Source: a virus
Virus record (IMG/VR): IMGVR_UViG_3300022821_000007
Span: 1-45,604 of that record
Length of the DNA stretch: 45,604 bases
Strand: one strand, 5' to 3'
Part shown: positions 7,357-16,751 of the stretch, one piece after another
Position numbering within the stretch: the first letter of the stretch is position 1
Layout of the letters: every line of letters begins with the position of its first letter
Made by a program: the position numbers and the translations under genes
Notes under the pieces: model-generated
The model's input: the letters and a program-made list of their open reading frames with translations, nothing else
What the model was told of the DNA's origin: nothing
Database searches by the model: none

Positions 7357-8970
7357 ATGGAACCAGAGCAACTAATACAAAGACCAGGAGCTGCTAATGC
7401 AATCAGATTAGCTGATACTGGTTTTAAAGATTTAGAAGAAGCATCAGATATTGGTGGATTCTCTCCTGTATCAAAAGATACTCAAGTTCTTCCAGAAGGT
7501 AATGGTCGTTCTGGAGTAGAGAACTTCACAGTAAATAACTTAGCTAACGGAGATGGTAACGCAGATGACATTGATTTAGGAGAAGAAGACGATATCTCTT
7601 TCTCTGATACATTCTCTACTAGAGAAGACTTTGATACACGAGTAGCTGCAGAGAGAGAAAGACTCGAGACATCTGGTGAAACAGCTAGGTCTGCAGCAGA
7701 AGCTAAGATCGCTGCACAATTCGAACCATTCATAGAAGATGCTGAGAAGTTCAAAGTTGATATTGGAGAATCTACTAGAGGAGAGTTTGGTACGAACAGA
7801 AGATTATCAACTGCTGCTTTATCATTTGTAGATACAAGAGTAGCTGCAGCACAAGAGAAGATAACAGAATTAGAAGATAAGAGAGATGCTGCTATAGCAA
7901 GTTTAGATACTACATTAGCAGAAAGTATTGAAGCAGATATAAAGACATTCAGAACAAACGAATTATTCTGGATCCAAAGACAAGATGATTTAGCTAAGCA
8001 GAAGTTTGACCAAGATCTTGCAATCGATAAGCTTGGTATCTCGAAAGACACAGCTTCACTAGCACAAGCAAGAGAAACTAGGTTAGCTAATTCAGATTTA
8101 AGAACTAAGACTCTTGATAATATAAGTAAGATAGCAGAAAGTAATATTACACTTGACCAGATCTCTGCAGAAGAAAGAGATAAGTTTGAAACAAGAGCTG
8201 GCTTACCACAGGGTTCGTTTGAAGCTATCTTTAATAATTTACAAGAAGCTAAACAAGCTGAACAGTTTGGAGACGAAGTTAAATTACACCAGTCTCTCTC
8301 TACTCTATTAGATTCAGTAGCAGAAGGAACAGAATTAGTAATTGGCGATAATGTCTATAAAGGATCTAAGGGACCAGATGTTAATATCATTACTAAAGAA
8401 GATACTAATGGTAATGTACTATCAATCGGTTTAGATAAAGACACAGGAGAAGAAATCTATCGTACTAGCTTAGGTCATATCGGTAAAGGATTTAAAACAA
8501 GTACAGCAGGAAGTGGATTTACTCTAGCATCTGGGGCTAAGAATAAAATGATTGCAGCTGGAGTCTCTCTCGATGATATCAATGCTTTACAAACGAACAT
8601 TAAGAATGGTCATTCGCTAGACGATATATTCAATGCAGAAGGTACAGAGATCTCGACTGAACAGCAAACTGTTATTCGAAATGCAATGAGTGGAGTCACT
8701 CCTACAGTTGGAGACTTTGATAACTTAACAGATGACCAATTTTCAACTGCATACTTATCTCCTTTCGCAAGTAAGAGCGGGAAAGTCGATGGAAAAGAAT
8801 TCTTAAAGAAATCTAATGCAGACACAATACTAGAAGCTGACAGAAGAGGATTCTTCGATGACGATGAGACAGGCTTCGTAGAAACTCAACTCGATCGAAT
8901 CAAATTTGGATTTGCTGTATTTACAGGAGATCAAGCAGAGAAAGAAAGATTAAGAAATAAGAATAAATAA
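7357..8970 (+). CDS. Coiled-coil virion protein, possible internal/ejection protein
   Basis: 537 residues. An acidic, unordered N-terminus (to about residue 85, with ADDIDLGEEDDISF) is followed by a long helical region at about 85-260, rich in heptad-like Ala, Glu and Lys (VAAAQEKITELEDKRDAAIA). The C-terminal half is mixed and includes SAGSGFTLASGAKNKM-like segments. No enzyme motif is visible. The place between a tail gene and the giant polyvalent protein is where short-tailed phages encode internal virion proteins that leave with the DNA. The gene starts 12 bases after its neighbour, with an A/T-only leader. Confidence 0.5.
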   Translation: MEPEQLIQRPGAANAIRLADTGFKDLEEASDIGGFSPVSKDTQVLPEGNGRSGVENFTVNNLANGDGNADDIDLGEEDDISFSDTFSTREDFDTRVAAERERLETSGETARSAAEAKIAAQFEPFIEDAEKFKVDIGESTRGEFGTNRRLSTAALSFVDTRVAAAQEKITELEDKRDAAIASLDTTLAESIEADIKTFRTNELFWIQRQDDLAKQKFDQDLAIDKLGISKDTASLAQARETRLANSDLRTKTLDNISKIAESNITLDQISAEERDKFETRAGLPQGSFEAIFNNLQEAKQAEQFGDEVKLHQSLSTLLDSVAEGTELVIGDNVYKGSKGPDVNIITKEDTNGNVLSIGLDKDTGEEIYRTSLGHIGKGFKTSTAGSGFTLASGAKNKMIAAGVSLDDINALQTNIKNGHSLDDIFNAEGTEISTEQQTVIRNAMSGVTPTVGDFDNLTDDQFSTAYLSPFASKSGKVDGKEFLKKSNADTILEADRRGFFDDDETGFVETQLDRIKFGFAVFTGDQAEKERLRNKNK

Positions 8971-8975
8971 AACTT

Positions 8976-11900
8976 ATGCCAATATCAATACTATCTAAAA
9001 AAGAAAAGTCAGGTTCGATCCCGATATTTGCTAGAGGTACGAAAATACAAGCTAGAGAACCAGATGTTTCTGTAGTTGACTTAGAAGACACAGGAACAGT
9101 AGAGATCGTACCTCTTGGTCAGAGAGAGAGAGACGTAGACATCGTTGACTTAGAAGGAAATAAAATCTTGACTAGTTTTAATAAGTCAACATCAGAAAGC
9201 TTGAGTGAAAGCGAATCTCTTAACTTCAAAGAAGGTGAAGGAGTAGAAGACAAAGACTTTGAACCAGGTCCTAGAGTTAGTTCTAGTAGAAGAGATATAC
9301 TTGGTAAGGAAAGAACTATACCACTTACGAATACAGAGAAGATACGTTCAGCTATTACTACTCTTACTTCACCACAGTTTAAAGAGACTATCTCAGATCC
9401 TAAGACTTTGAAACTATTAGGAACATCTGTTATCTCTTCTAGTCTTTCTGCTATTAAAGGATTTGATGGAGCAAGTGTTACTAGCTCGAATCTTGGAGAC
9501 CAGTTTATAGGTGCTAATAACGAAGAGCTTGCAAAGCTTGCAGAAGATAATCCAGAGATATCTGAGTTCATTCAAAGTTTAGGATTCTCGTTATCAACTA
9601 TAGCACCAGCGATATTAACTGGTATGGGAGTAGCTGCTATACCTCTACCTGGTACGAAGAGAGCAGCACCAGTAGTTGGTTCTGCAGTAGTTGGTAAGTT
9701 AGCATTCAATATGGTCTCCTATCAAATTACACAAGAATACTTAGAGATGAAGAATCAAGAGTCTATACAATCAACTGGAAAAGGAATAACAATAGAAGAA
9801 GAGAAAGCATTGAAAGAAGAATTTCAATCGAAAGCTACTGAAGCTGGCTTATGGGAAGCAATCCCAGAAGCAGCTGGTAGTTTAATAGGATTCAATGCTC
9901 TGTCTGCTCCATTGACTAAGATGTTTGGTAAGAACGTAGCAACTAAACTCTTAACTAAAGGAGGTACTGTATTAGCAGAAGAATTAACGACAGAGACTAT
10001 AACAGAACTAGGTCAATCAAACTTGAGATACGAAGCTAAGCTACCAGGAGGGAAAGAGATTAACTGGTCGAGTCCTGATGATTGGAAAGCAGCTCTAGCA
10101 GCAGTAGCTCCTATGACAGCAGCTATTACTTTTGTAACAGGTGGAACAATAGGGCTAGGTCTTAAAATTAATACACTAGCGAGAGAAGTACAAGATAAAG
10201 ATTTGATGAATAACTTCTCTATTAAAATAAAAGAATTATCTGATGAAGTAGTAAAGAATGAGAAAGGATTCATTAAGATACCTGGTAAAGAAGAAGCAGC
10301 TGCACCAGAAGCATTTAAAGATTTTGAAGATCTATCAATAAAGACTTTAGAGAAACTAGAAGGAAAGACTACAGTCTCTCCACAGTTCATATCTGATTTA
10401 TCTAATGCTCCTGATTTGAAACAACCAGAAAGAGATTTGATAAGAAGAACGTTAAGAGAGTTACCAGAAGGAAAAGTTAATGTTAAAGACTTTGCAGATA
10501 AGATTAAAACAAGTCTTGTACCATTAGAGACAATCGTTAAAGGAAAACAATCTCTTAAATATGAGAACATTGTCTTGCCAGATGAACAGAGGGGAGAGAT
10601 AGCTGAGTACGACGAGCATCTTTACGAGAGTCCTATTAAAACATCAGCTGGAGAAATACATTTTGGTAGATTTGCACCAAGATACTTTGCTCATACAAGA
10701 ATCGAAGACCTTGCTATAGAAGGAAGAGGACCAAGAGACGTTGAAGAAGGTGCAATAGAGCAAGACGATATGAGAGCAAGTGATACAAGAAGAATTATAG
10801 AATTACAATCTGACTTATTTCAAAGAGGTAGATTAAAAGCAGAAGCAAAGGTTAGTAAAGGAGTCGAGTATTATAAAAAGATTGGAGCGAACGAAGACGT
10901 AATTGCTAGACAATTAGAGTTAGAGAAGATTAGACAAGAAGAGTTAGAACAACTACAACCATACAGAAACAACTGGTTCGAAAGAATAATCAAAGAAGAA
11001 ATTAAACAAGCAGCTACAGATGGTAAGAACACTTTACAGTTTCCTACAGGAGAGACTGCTATGCAAGTTGAAGGATTATCAGGAGGAGAAGCGACTGCAG
11101 ATGCAATCGAAGATTTTACAGAGGGAGAGACTGTCCAGCACCAAGGAAGAGACTGGCTAGTTACTAGTGCACATCCAAGTGAAGGAGACATGACTGCTTT
11201 TCCACTAGATAAACTTGCTGCAATAAATAAAAAATTCAATGTTAAAATAACAGAAAAAGATATTGCTAATTTTGAATTCAACCAGTATACTAGTGACGAC
11301 GAAACTCTCGACGCAATCGAAGAAGCAGTCTCTAACTTAGAAGAGAATATCGCAAGGACAGAAGATGTAGATAAATCGAATCCAATCTATAAATTCTACG
11401 AGAAAGATATACGTAAATATCTCAAACGTATTAGACCAGATATGAAAAGAGTAACTGATGAGCAAGGAGTCGAATGGTTCCAATTAGATATCACAGAACA
11501 AGATGCTACGAAACCAGTCACAGCTTTCTTTACAAGTGAAGGTAAAGACTTTGTATTTGGTACTACACCAGAGAAGATGAAAGAACAATTAACTAAGATC
11601 TTAGGAGAGATTGATTTTAAAGCATTAGACTTTATCCCTGGAGGTAAGTTAGGATTTATGGTAGACCAGATGATTAGAGTCTTAGAACTGAATGGTAAAG
11701 TATCAGAGACAGTTGCTTATCACGAAGCATTCCATTACTTTGTTAATACACTAGGAGGTAAAGAAGCTAATGTATTAACTGATTGGATATTAGAAAATAA
11801 GAAAGACGATGTTGAAGCATTGAAGAAAGCTAACCCAGAACAAGCAGAGAGCTTATCAGATATTGAAATGGCAGAAGAAGTATTAGCTAATGAGTTCGCT

Positions 11901-14900
11901 AGATATATGCGAAAAGGTACTACGTGGTCTGCTAAGTTTAAAGCATTCTTTGATAGACTATTACAGAAGATAGAATTATTTAAACAAGACGGAGATGTTA
12001 TTAGTGAACTATTTAATAGAATCAAAAGAGGAGAAGCTAAAGACTTAACTGGTAAAGCAAGTACTATAAGAAAAGACTTTATCTCAGTTGATCCATTCAT
12101 TGAAGGAAGCAAAGTAAAAGTAGTTAGATTTAGTAAGCCAGAGTTTGTTAACACAGACAATTTTAGAGGAGGAACTTGGTATGCGACAGAAGATAGTTCT
12201 ACATTTGATTTTCAGAAAGAATTTGAGGGAATCGTTGGAGGAGAGAAAAGAACAGATGAAACTTTGATCTTAAACAATCCTCTCATTATTAAAGATGCAG
12301 ACGTAGTCATTGGGTCCAGAAATGTTATCGAGAGTGGCTACGAGAACTTCTTACCAGAGAGAGAGAGAGAGTTAGCTAACAGAGTCGAAGAAGATATCTT
12401 CGAAGTAAAAGATAGCGATATTAACGCAATCCTAACTAGAAATGGTAATACGCAAGCAGAAATAAAAAAAGTAATTAACTCTACAAATAAAATTGATGCA
12501 ACAATGGATTTGATTGTAGCAGAAGGACTTAGAAAAGAAGGATACGATTCATTGATATTACAGAACACATTTAAAGACAAAGTAATTGACCAGCATATTT
12601 TCAAGATTAAAGACAAAGCTCAACAAGAGTTAGATATAATTAAGAAAGAAATAGAAACTAAAGTCTCTAAGAAAGCACCAAGACTTAAAGCTATAAAGAC
12701 TGGAGAGAAGAGAGGAGCTAGAGTTACTAAGAAGATAGAAGTAAGAGTTGCTAAGAGAGAAGTATCTGCAGAGAAGAGGCAAAAGAAAAGAGAAGTTAAA
12801 GCAGCAGTACAAGAAACATCTAAGAATATTAATGCAGACATTAAGAATAAAGCAACTGATGTACAAACAGCTAAGAATGAAGTAGTAAGATTTGCTAGAA
12901 AGAATTTATCTCTCTCAGACAGAGGAAAGCTATTACCAATCATGCGAGATATAACTTCTTTCAAAGATCTAGGTAAAGCAAAGAAGAGAGCAGATGAATT
13001 AATTGATGAAGCTAGAAAAGAAGAAGCATTAATAGCTGCTATAGGTAAAGAGAGAAGTAAGGTTGCATTTATAAAACAGTTAGCTCAATTAAATCAAACA
13101 GCGATGAATCACATCAAGAAGAAGTTAGGAATCAATAGACCATTACGAAAAATGTCTTTTGAAGAATTAGAAAGAGTAGTAGATGAATTGAAAAGAAGAT
13201 TAAAATTTAAAAGGGACAGGGGATTACTACCGACAGTATCTAAGACAGATCAAGAAGTATCTGAGAATGTTTATCTTGGTAATAGAATCGTTAAAGATCA
13301 AAATGATTTCAGTGTTAAGAAAACATTAGGCAAGATTGGTAAAAGTTTAGGAGAAGCTTTAGATCCTATCTTCACTCCTATCTCTACTAGATTAAAGAAT
13401 ATCGATCAATCTCTTAAGAATGCATTAAGGAAGTTTGAATTTAAGTTAGGATTACAATTACAATCAGATCGAAATCAAGCTAAGCCATTCTTAAAGAGTA
13501 TGAAGAATTTAGAACGAAATGATTTCTTAGATTTAGATCTAGCTTTAAAGAATGGAGATGCTAAGACTATTAATAGAATAGTTAAGAAGTATAATCTAGA
13601 AGATGAGTATGCTGATGTCAAGAAGATGCTAGATGATATTTATGATAGAGCTGATGCAGTTGGATTTGATATCGGTTATAAAAGAAATTACTTTCCTAGA
13701 ACAATTAAAGATACAAAAGGATTCATGGATTATATACAAGGAAGTGATGACTGGAGTATTATTGATGAAGCAATCAAAAGAAAAGAAACTTCATTAGGAG
13801 ATAGCTTATCTCTCGATGAGAAAGCTAGTTTAATTAATACAATGATAAGAGGTTACGCTGGAGGTATAGCATTATCAGAAACTGGTCAAATGAAAACCAG
13901 AAGTATTGATTTAATTGATGGAGAGTTAAACCAATTCTATTCTGAAGCTAACTTATCTTTATCTCAATATATCTCTGGAGTTAACGATGCTATTGAAGCA
14001 AGAAGATTCTTCGGTAAAGAAATTAAGATCTTAGATAAAGAAGGAGAAGAGATAACTGATATCGATCAAAGCATAGGTCATTACATTGCTAAGCTAACAG
14101 CAGATGGTACAATCAGAGCTAGCCAAGAGAAAGAGTTATCTAGTATATTAAAAGCTAGATTCGATCCTAAAGCAATGCATGGAGTATTAGGAGTTATTAG
14201 AGATCTGTCTTATATAGATGTATTAGGAAGTCCTCTTAATGCTTTAACACAGTTAGGAGATTTAGCTTTCGCATTTTATAAAGGAGGAATCGTAGAGACA
14301 GTTAAGAATGCACCTGGTGCTTTAATCAATAAGTCTAAGATTAAGAAAGAAGACTTAGGAATAGAAGAGATTGGAGCAGAGTTCGCTGGAGATAGTAAGA
14401 TAAAGAATGTATCAGATATAGTAATGAATATCACTGGATTTAAGAAACTAGATACTCTAGGTAAGAATACTTTAGTCTCAGCTGCTATCTCTAGGTATCA
14501 AACTGAATTTAGAAAGAGTAATCCTAATAAGTATATCAACCAAAAGATAGACGAGATCTTTGGTGAAGAAGCTGAACAAGTTAAGAGAGACTTAAGAGAT
14601 GACTATATTTCAGAGAACGTTAAGTACTTAGCTTTTAATGAACTCTTAGATGTACAACCTGTTTCGTTATCAGAGATGCCAGAGAAATACTTAAGTGGTG
14701 GTAATAATAAAATCTTATACATGCTTAAGACATGGACGATTAAGAAGTTAGATGTATATAGAAATGATGTCTTTAGATTAATGAAAACTGATAAGCCTCA
14801 AGCACTGAAGAATCTATTTAGATTAGCAATGTATTTAATCTTAATGGAAGCAGGAGTCGATGAACTCAAAGACTTTGTATTAGGAAGAGAGACTTCATTC

Positions 14901-15260
14901 AAAGATAAAGTAACTGATAACATTGCTAAGCAAGTTGGCTTCAGCAGATATACTACTACTCAAATAACGAGAGATGGTTTAGGTAGATCTTTATTCGAAC
15001 AGATCGTACCACCTACTCAAGCAGCAGATAGTTTATCTAAAGATGTTATTGGTGGATTCAAAGACTTCGATACAATTAAAGACGTTAGCAATTTAAGAAC
15101 TATTAAATCTATTCCAGTTGGTGGTAAGTTATACTATTACTGGTTCGGGAGAGGAAGTGATAGTACATCTAGAAAAAGTAGCATTAAAACTAAGAAGATT
15201 ACTATCCCTAAAATAAACATAAAAAAGATAAAAATAAAGCCTATAAAGATCAGTATATAG
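8976..15260 (+). CDS. Giant polyvalent-type virion protein with metallopeptidase and ART-like domains
   Basis: 2,094 residues, the largest gene in the window. Visible parts, with approximate residues: disordered N-terminus (1-110); hydrophobic, Gly/Ala-rich segments at about 200-260 and 370-400 that could enter membranes (TAAITFVTGGTIGLGL); a TRRIIELQSDLFQRG motif near 605-620, seen in many giant phage proteins; an HEAFH zinc-peptidase motif at 916-920 with acidic residues near 967-973 (EEVLANEFARY); an ADP-ribosyltransferase-like segment at about 1060-1190 (FRGGTWYATEDSS, then LRKEGYDSLIL); a Lys/Arg-rich coiled coil at about 1210-1420; and a C-terminal helical region with KRNYFPRTI. Such mixtures match the described class of phage polyvalent proteins delivered into the host with the DNA. 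Domain calls rest on motifs only. Confidence 0.65.
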   Translation: MPISILSKKEKSGSIPIFARGTKIQAREPDVSVVDLEDTGTVEIVPLGQRERDVDIVDLEGNKILTSFNKSTSESLSESESLNFKEGEGVEDKDFEPGPRVSSSRRDILGKERTIPLTNTEKIRSAITTLTSPQFKETISDPKTLKLLGTSVISSSLSAIKGFDGASVTSSNLGDQFIGANNEELAKLAEDNPEISEFIQSLGFSLSTIAPAILTGMGVAAIPLPGTKRAAPVVGSAVVGKLAFNMVSYQITQEYLEMKNQESIQSTGKGITIEEEKALKEEFQSKATEAGLWEAIPEAAGSLIGFNALSAPLTKMFGKNVATKLLTKGGTVLAEELTTETITELGQSNLRYEAKLPGGKEINWSSPDDWKAALAAVAPMTAAITFVTGGTIGLGLKINTLAREVQDKDLMNNFSIKIKELSDEVVKNEKGFIKIPGKEEAAAPEAFKDFEDLSIKTLEKLEGKTTVSPQFISDLSNAPDLKQPERDLIRRTLRELPEGKVNVKDFADKIKTSLVPLETIVKGKQSLKYENIVLPDEQRGEIAEYDEHLYESPIKTSAGEIHFGRFAPRYFAHTRIEDLAIEGRGPRDVEEGAIEQDDMRASDTRRIIELQSDLFQRGRLKAEAKVSKGVEYYKKIGANEDVIARQLELEKIRQEELEQLQPYRNNWFERIIKEEIKQAATDGKNTLQFPTGETAMQVEGLSGGEATADAIEDFTEGETVQHQGRDWLVTSAHPSEGDMTAFPLDKLAAINKKFNVKITEKDIANFEFNQYTSDDETLDAIEEAVSNLEENIARTEDVDKSNPIYKFYEKDIRKYLKRIRPDMKRVTDEQGVEWFQLDITEQDATKPVTAFFTSEGKDFVFGTTPEKMKEQLTKILGEIDFKALDFIPGGKLGFMVDQMIRVLELNGKVSETVAYHEAFHYFVNTLGGKEANVLTDWILENKKDDVEALKKANPEQAESLSDIEMAEEVLANEFARYMRKGTTWSAKFKAFFDRLLQKIELFKQDGDVISELFNRIKRGEAKDLTGKASTIRKDFISVDPFIEGSKVKVVRFSKPEFVNTDNFRGGTWYATEDSSTFDFQKEFEGIVGGEKRTDETLILNNPLIIKDADVVIGSRNVIESGYENFLPERERELANRVEEDIFEVKDSDINAILTRNGNTQAEIKKVINSTNKIDATMDLIVAEGLRKEGYDSLILQNTFKDKVIDQHIFKIKDKAQQELDIIKKEIETKVSKKAPRLKAIKTGEKRGARVTKKIEVRVAKREVSAEKRQKKREVKAAVQETSKNINADIKNKATDVQTAKNEVVRFARKNLSLSDRGKLLPIMRDITSFKDLGKAKKRADELIDEARKEEALIAAIGKERSKVAFIKQLAQLNQTAMNHIKKKLGINRPLRKMSFEELERVVDELKRRLKFKRDRGLLPTVSKTDQEVSENVYLGNRIVKDQNDFSVKKTLGKIGKSLGEALDPIFTPISTRLKNIDQSLKNALRKFEFKLGLQLQSDRNQAKPFLKSMKNLERNDFLDLDLALKNGDAKTINRIVKKYNLEDEYADVKKMLDDIYDRADAVGFDIGYKRNYFPRTIKDTKGFMDYIQGSDDWSIIDEAIKRKETSLGDSLSLDEKASLINTMIRGYAGGIALSETGQMKTRSIDLIDGELNQFYSEANLSLSQYISGVNDAIEARRFFGKEIKILDKEGEEITDIDQSIGHYIAKLTADGTIRASQEKELSSILKARFDPKAMHGVLGVIRDLSYIDVLGSPLNALTQLGDLAFAFYKGGIVETVKNAPGALINKSKIKKEDLGIEEIGAEFAGDSKIKNVSDIVMNITGFKKLDTLGKNTLVSAAISRYQTEFRKSNPNKYINQKIDEIFGEEAEQVKRDLRDDYISENVKYLAFNELLDVQPVSLSEMPEKYLSGGNNKILYMLKTWTIKKLDVYRNDVFRLMKTDKPQALKNLFRLAMYLILMEAGVDELKDFVLGRETSFKDKVTDNIAKQVGFSRYTTTQITRDGLGRSLFEQIVPPTQAADSLSKDVIGGFKDFDTIKDVSNLRTIKSIPVGGKLYYYWFGRGSDSTSRKSSIKTKKITIPKINIKKIKIKPIKISI

Positions 15261-15267
15261 GCAGCAG

Positions 15268-15292
15268 AAAAAGCACCTAAATCGTGCCTTTT
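15268..15292. terminator. Bidirectional terminator between the converging arms
   Basis: AAAAAGCAC - CTAAATC - GTGCCTTTT forms a GCAC/GTGC stem flanked by A and T runs. Either strand reads as a hairpin followed by a T tract. It lies 8 bases after the stop of the giant gene, where the two transcription arms meet. Confidence 0.6.
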
Positions 15293-15300
15293 CATTGAAG

Positions 15301-15329
15301 ATGATATATTCTATAGGTATATCATTTTT
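15301..15329 (+). terminator. Intrinsic terminator of the rightward arm
   Basis: A perfect 8-bp inverted repeat, ATGATATA (15301-15308) and TATATCAT (15318-15325), with a 9-base loop is followed by a T run (15325-15329). It backs up the hairpin just upstream. Confidence 0.6.
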
Positions 15330-15408
15330 GATTGTAAATAGAGAGCATCTCTTAGCTTTGAGACACTGCCAAAAGCGTAGTATTACGTAGAGTTTCTGTA
15401 ACCTTAAG

Positions 15409-15645
15409 TTATATCTTCTTAATGAAGAAGTATTTGAATGGCCAGATCTTCTCGTACCATTTGAGCTTGGTAGCATGACTAGCTATGAATCGCTTCTCGA
15501 ATTCTTCAGATTGCATTAGTAGCGCTGGTGGATTAGTCTGCATTGCTAATGAATCTAGGTGAGCATTAAATAGCATATTTTGCATGACGGTATGTTGCAT
15601 CGCTTTCTTTCTAAATTCTAGTTCTAGTTCTTTTATATCTGTCAT
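15409..15645 (-). CDS. Small hypothetical protein, last gene of the leftward arm
   Basis: 78 residues. A helical, charged N-terminus (MTDIKELELEFRKKAMQHTV) is followed by a hydrophobic, aromatic C-terminus ending WPFKYFFIKKI. No family is recognised. The ATG follows the upstream mini-gene's stop by one base (TAATATG), the same junction seen between many genes here. A longer antisense-frame ORF over this region has no such support. Confidence 0.5.
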   Translation of the reverse strand: MTDIKELELEFRKKAMQHTVMQNMLFNAHLDSLAMQTNPPALLMQSEEFEKRFIASHATKLKWYEKIWPFKYFFIKKI

Positions 15646-15646
15646 A

Positions 15647-15784
15647 TTATTGTAGTATATCTATATGTCTTGTTTCGATCCTACCGAAATCATTGACTAT
15701 AGCTTCTACTCTTTTCTCTCCTCGCTTAACAGGTTTATCTTTTCTAATGTGTTTGTGTTCACTTATGATTTGAATAATTTCCAT
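15647..15784 (-). CDS. 45-residue basic protein
   Basis: A short frame fills the gap between two genes exactly. It starts 3 bases after the upstream gene's stop, and its TAA is followed after one base by the next ATG. The product is basic (MEIIQIISEHKHIRKDKPVK, then RGEKRVEAIVNDFGRIETRH). No family is recognised. Support is the tight packing and the absence of alternatives. Confidence 0.5.
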   Translation of the reverse strand: MEIIQIISEHKHIRKDKPVKRGEKRVEAIVNDFGRIETRHIDILQ

Positions 15785-15787
15785 ACT

Positions 15788-16135
15788 TTATTTATTCTTA
15801 TGTTTATTAAATCTATTATATTTAGCTACGATGTATTCTAATCTCTGGCCAGCTGCTATTGATTCCCAAGCTGGTACATCTTTTAAGTTGATTCTTACTA
15901 ACTTACCACTTTGCTTTCCATCGACATCTACGTACTCTCCATAGATATCATAATACTTGTTACCAATTCTTATGACAGCATGTGAATTTTTAACTTCTTT
16001 ATAAGCTATTGCTTTAGGATAGATAGACTTCATGACCTGAAAGAGACCATAGCATCCACCGAATGTATAGACGATAGCAGCATCATGGAAACTTCCTCTG
16101 ATTGCTTTTAATACTTTTAAGATGTCTTTATGCAT
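15788..16135 (-). CDS. Small cysteine-peptidase-like protein
   Basis: 115 residues. The core YTFGGCYGLFQVMK, then NSHAVIRIGNKYYDIYGEYV, carries Cys, His and Asp in the order and spacing of papain/NlpC-like peptidase folds (GGC at about 27-29, SHAV at about 51-54, YDIYGE at about 61-67). Short phage proteins with GGCY and (H)VV.IG..YYDI.G motifs are known, but their substrates are not established to my knowledge. The start overlaps the previous gene by 8 bases (coupled). It could be a processing or host-modifying protease. The fold is an inference. Confidence 0.45.
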   Translation of the reverse strand: MHKDILKVLKAIRGSFHDAAIVYTFGGCYGLFQVMKSIYPKAIAYKEVKNSHAVIRIGNKYYDIYGEYVDVDGKQSGKLVRINLKDVPAWESIAAGQRLEYIVAKYNRFNKHKNK

Positions 16136-16481
16136 TTTCTTTATTCTTAATTAATAATTTCTTCTTAGCTGCTGATTTATGTTGATTGATTTTCATCTGA
16201 GCTACTTGACAAGTCGGTGAGCACATCTTTCTAGCTCCTCCTTCAAATTCAGTTCCACATACTGGGCAGATCTTTTTCTTAGTACTCTTGAGATATCTAT
16301 TAGAAAACTTGACTGGACCAGAGACATTACTGTTCTTTGGTTTTCTTCCATCGTCGCAACTAATACAGAAGCTTTTTCTTTTCATGTTCTGACCACCAGG
16401 TCCAAGACATACTTCGATCTGGTCAAAGTCTTCCATTAGTTTAAATTGTTTGCATCTACTGCATTGAAATTTCTTTTCCAT
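16128..16481 (-). CDS. Zinc-finger protein with two treble-clef-like modules
   Basis: 117 residues. Cysteine pairs are arranged as CSRCKQFK...FCISC (residues about 7-43) and CPVCGTEF...KMCSPTC (about 71-90), with a Lys-rich tail. The first unit looks like the zinc knuckle before some HNH/endonuclease VII-like nucleases; the second resembles a zinc ribbon with a CSPTC turn. No catalytic His-Asn-His is visible, so a nucleic-acid-binding role is more likely than nuclease. The A/T leader (TTAATAAATAT) lacks a Shine-Dalgarno. Confidence 0.5.
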   Translation of the reverse strand: MEKKFQCSRCKQFKLMEDFDQIEVCLGPGGQNMKRKSFCISCDDGRKPKNSNVSGPVKFSNRYLKSTKKKICPVCGTEFEGGARKMCSPTCQVAQMKINQHKSAAKKKLLIKNKENA

Positions 16482-16506
16482 ATATTTATTAATAGTTTGT
16501 AAAAGT

Positions 16507-16530
16507 AGAGGGGAGCTTGTTGTCCCCTCT
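16507..16530 (-). terminator. 3' hairpin after the 71-residue gene
   Basis: Perfect 8-bp stem AGAGGGGA (16507-16514) and TCCCCTCT (16523-16530) with an 8-base loop, 6 bases after the stop of the leftward gene at 16536. On the transcribed strand it is followed by TACTTTTAC, a weak T tract, so it may terminate or protect the mRNA end. Confidence 0.6.
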
Positions 16531-16535
16531 TTAGT

Positions 16536-16751
16536 TTAGACATACTTCGCGAGCATGTTGTTTCCCATCGAGTCAGCGAATCTTACGTATTGGCAGTGGT
16601 CAAATAACCAAGTATTACTTGTGTTGACCCTTGCTCTTACCCATCCACCAAATTTAGGAGTCCACTCGATCGTATAACTATAATGCTTCTTTGGTGTTAT
16701 ACCCCACCACTCTTTGTCAGGAAGTCTTATTACTTGATCTTCGTTAGACAT
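16536..16751 (-). CDS. 71-residue hypothetical protein
   Basis: A small aromatic protein with an acidic N-terminus (MSNEDQVIRLPDKEWWGITP, then WTPKFGGWVRARVN). No family is recognised. The ATG overlaps the upstream HNH gene by 8 bases and has a purine-rich AGGGGG four bases ahead of it, one of the few Shine-Dalgarno-like sites in this genome. A hairpin follows the stop. Confidence 0.5.
   Translation of the reverse strand: MSNEDQVIRLPDKEWWGITPKKHYSYTIEWTPKFGGWVRARVNTSNTWLFDHCQYVRFADSMGNNMLAKYV

Noticed and set aside
9119-9571. Long leftward frames inside the giant gene (also 10013-10570, 11735-12160)
   Set aside because: They are Ser/Leu-rich shadows opposite a well-supported 2,094-residue gene, with no leader or neighbour on that strand.
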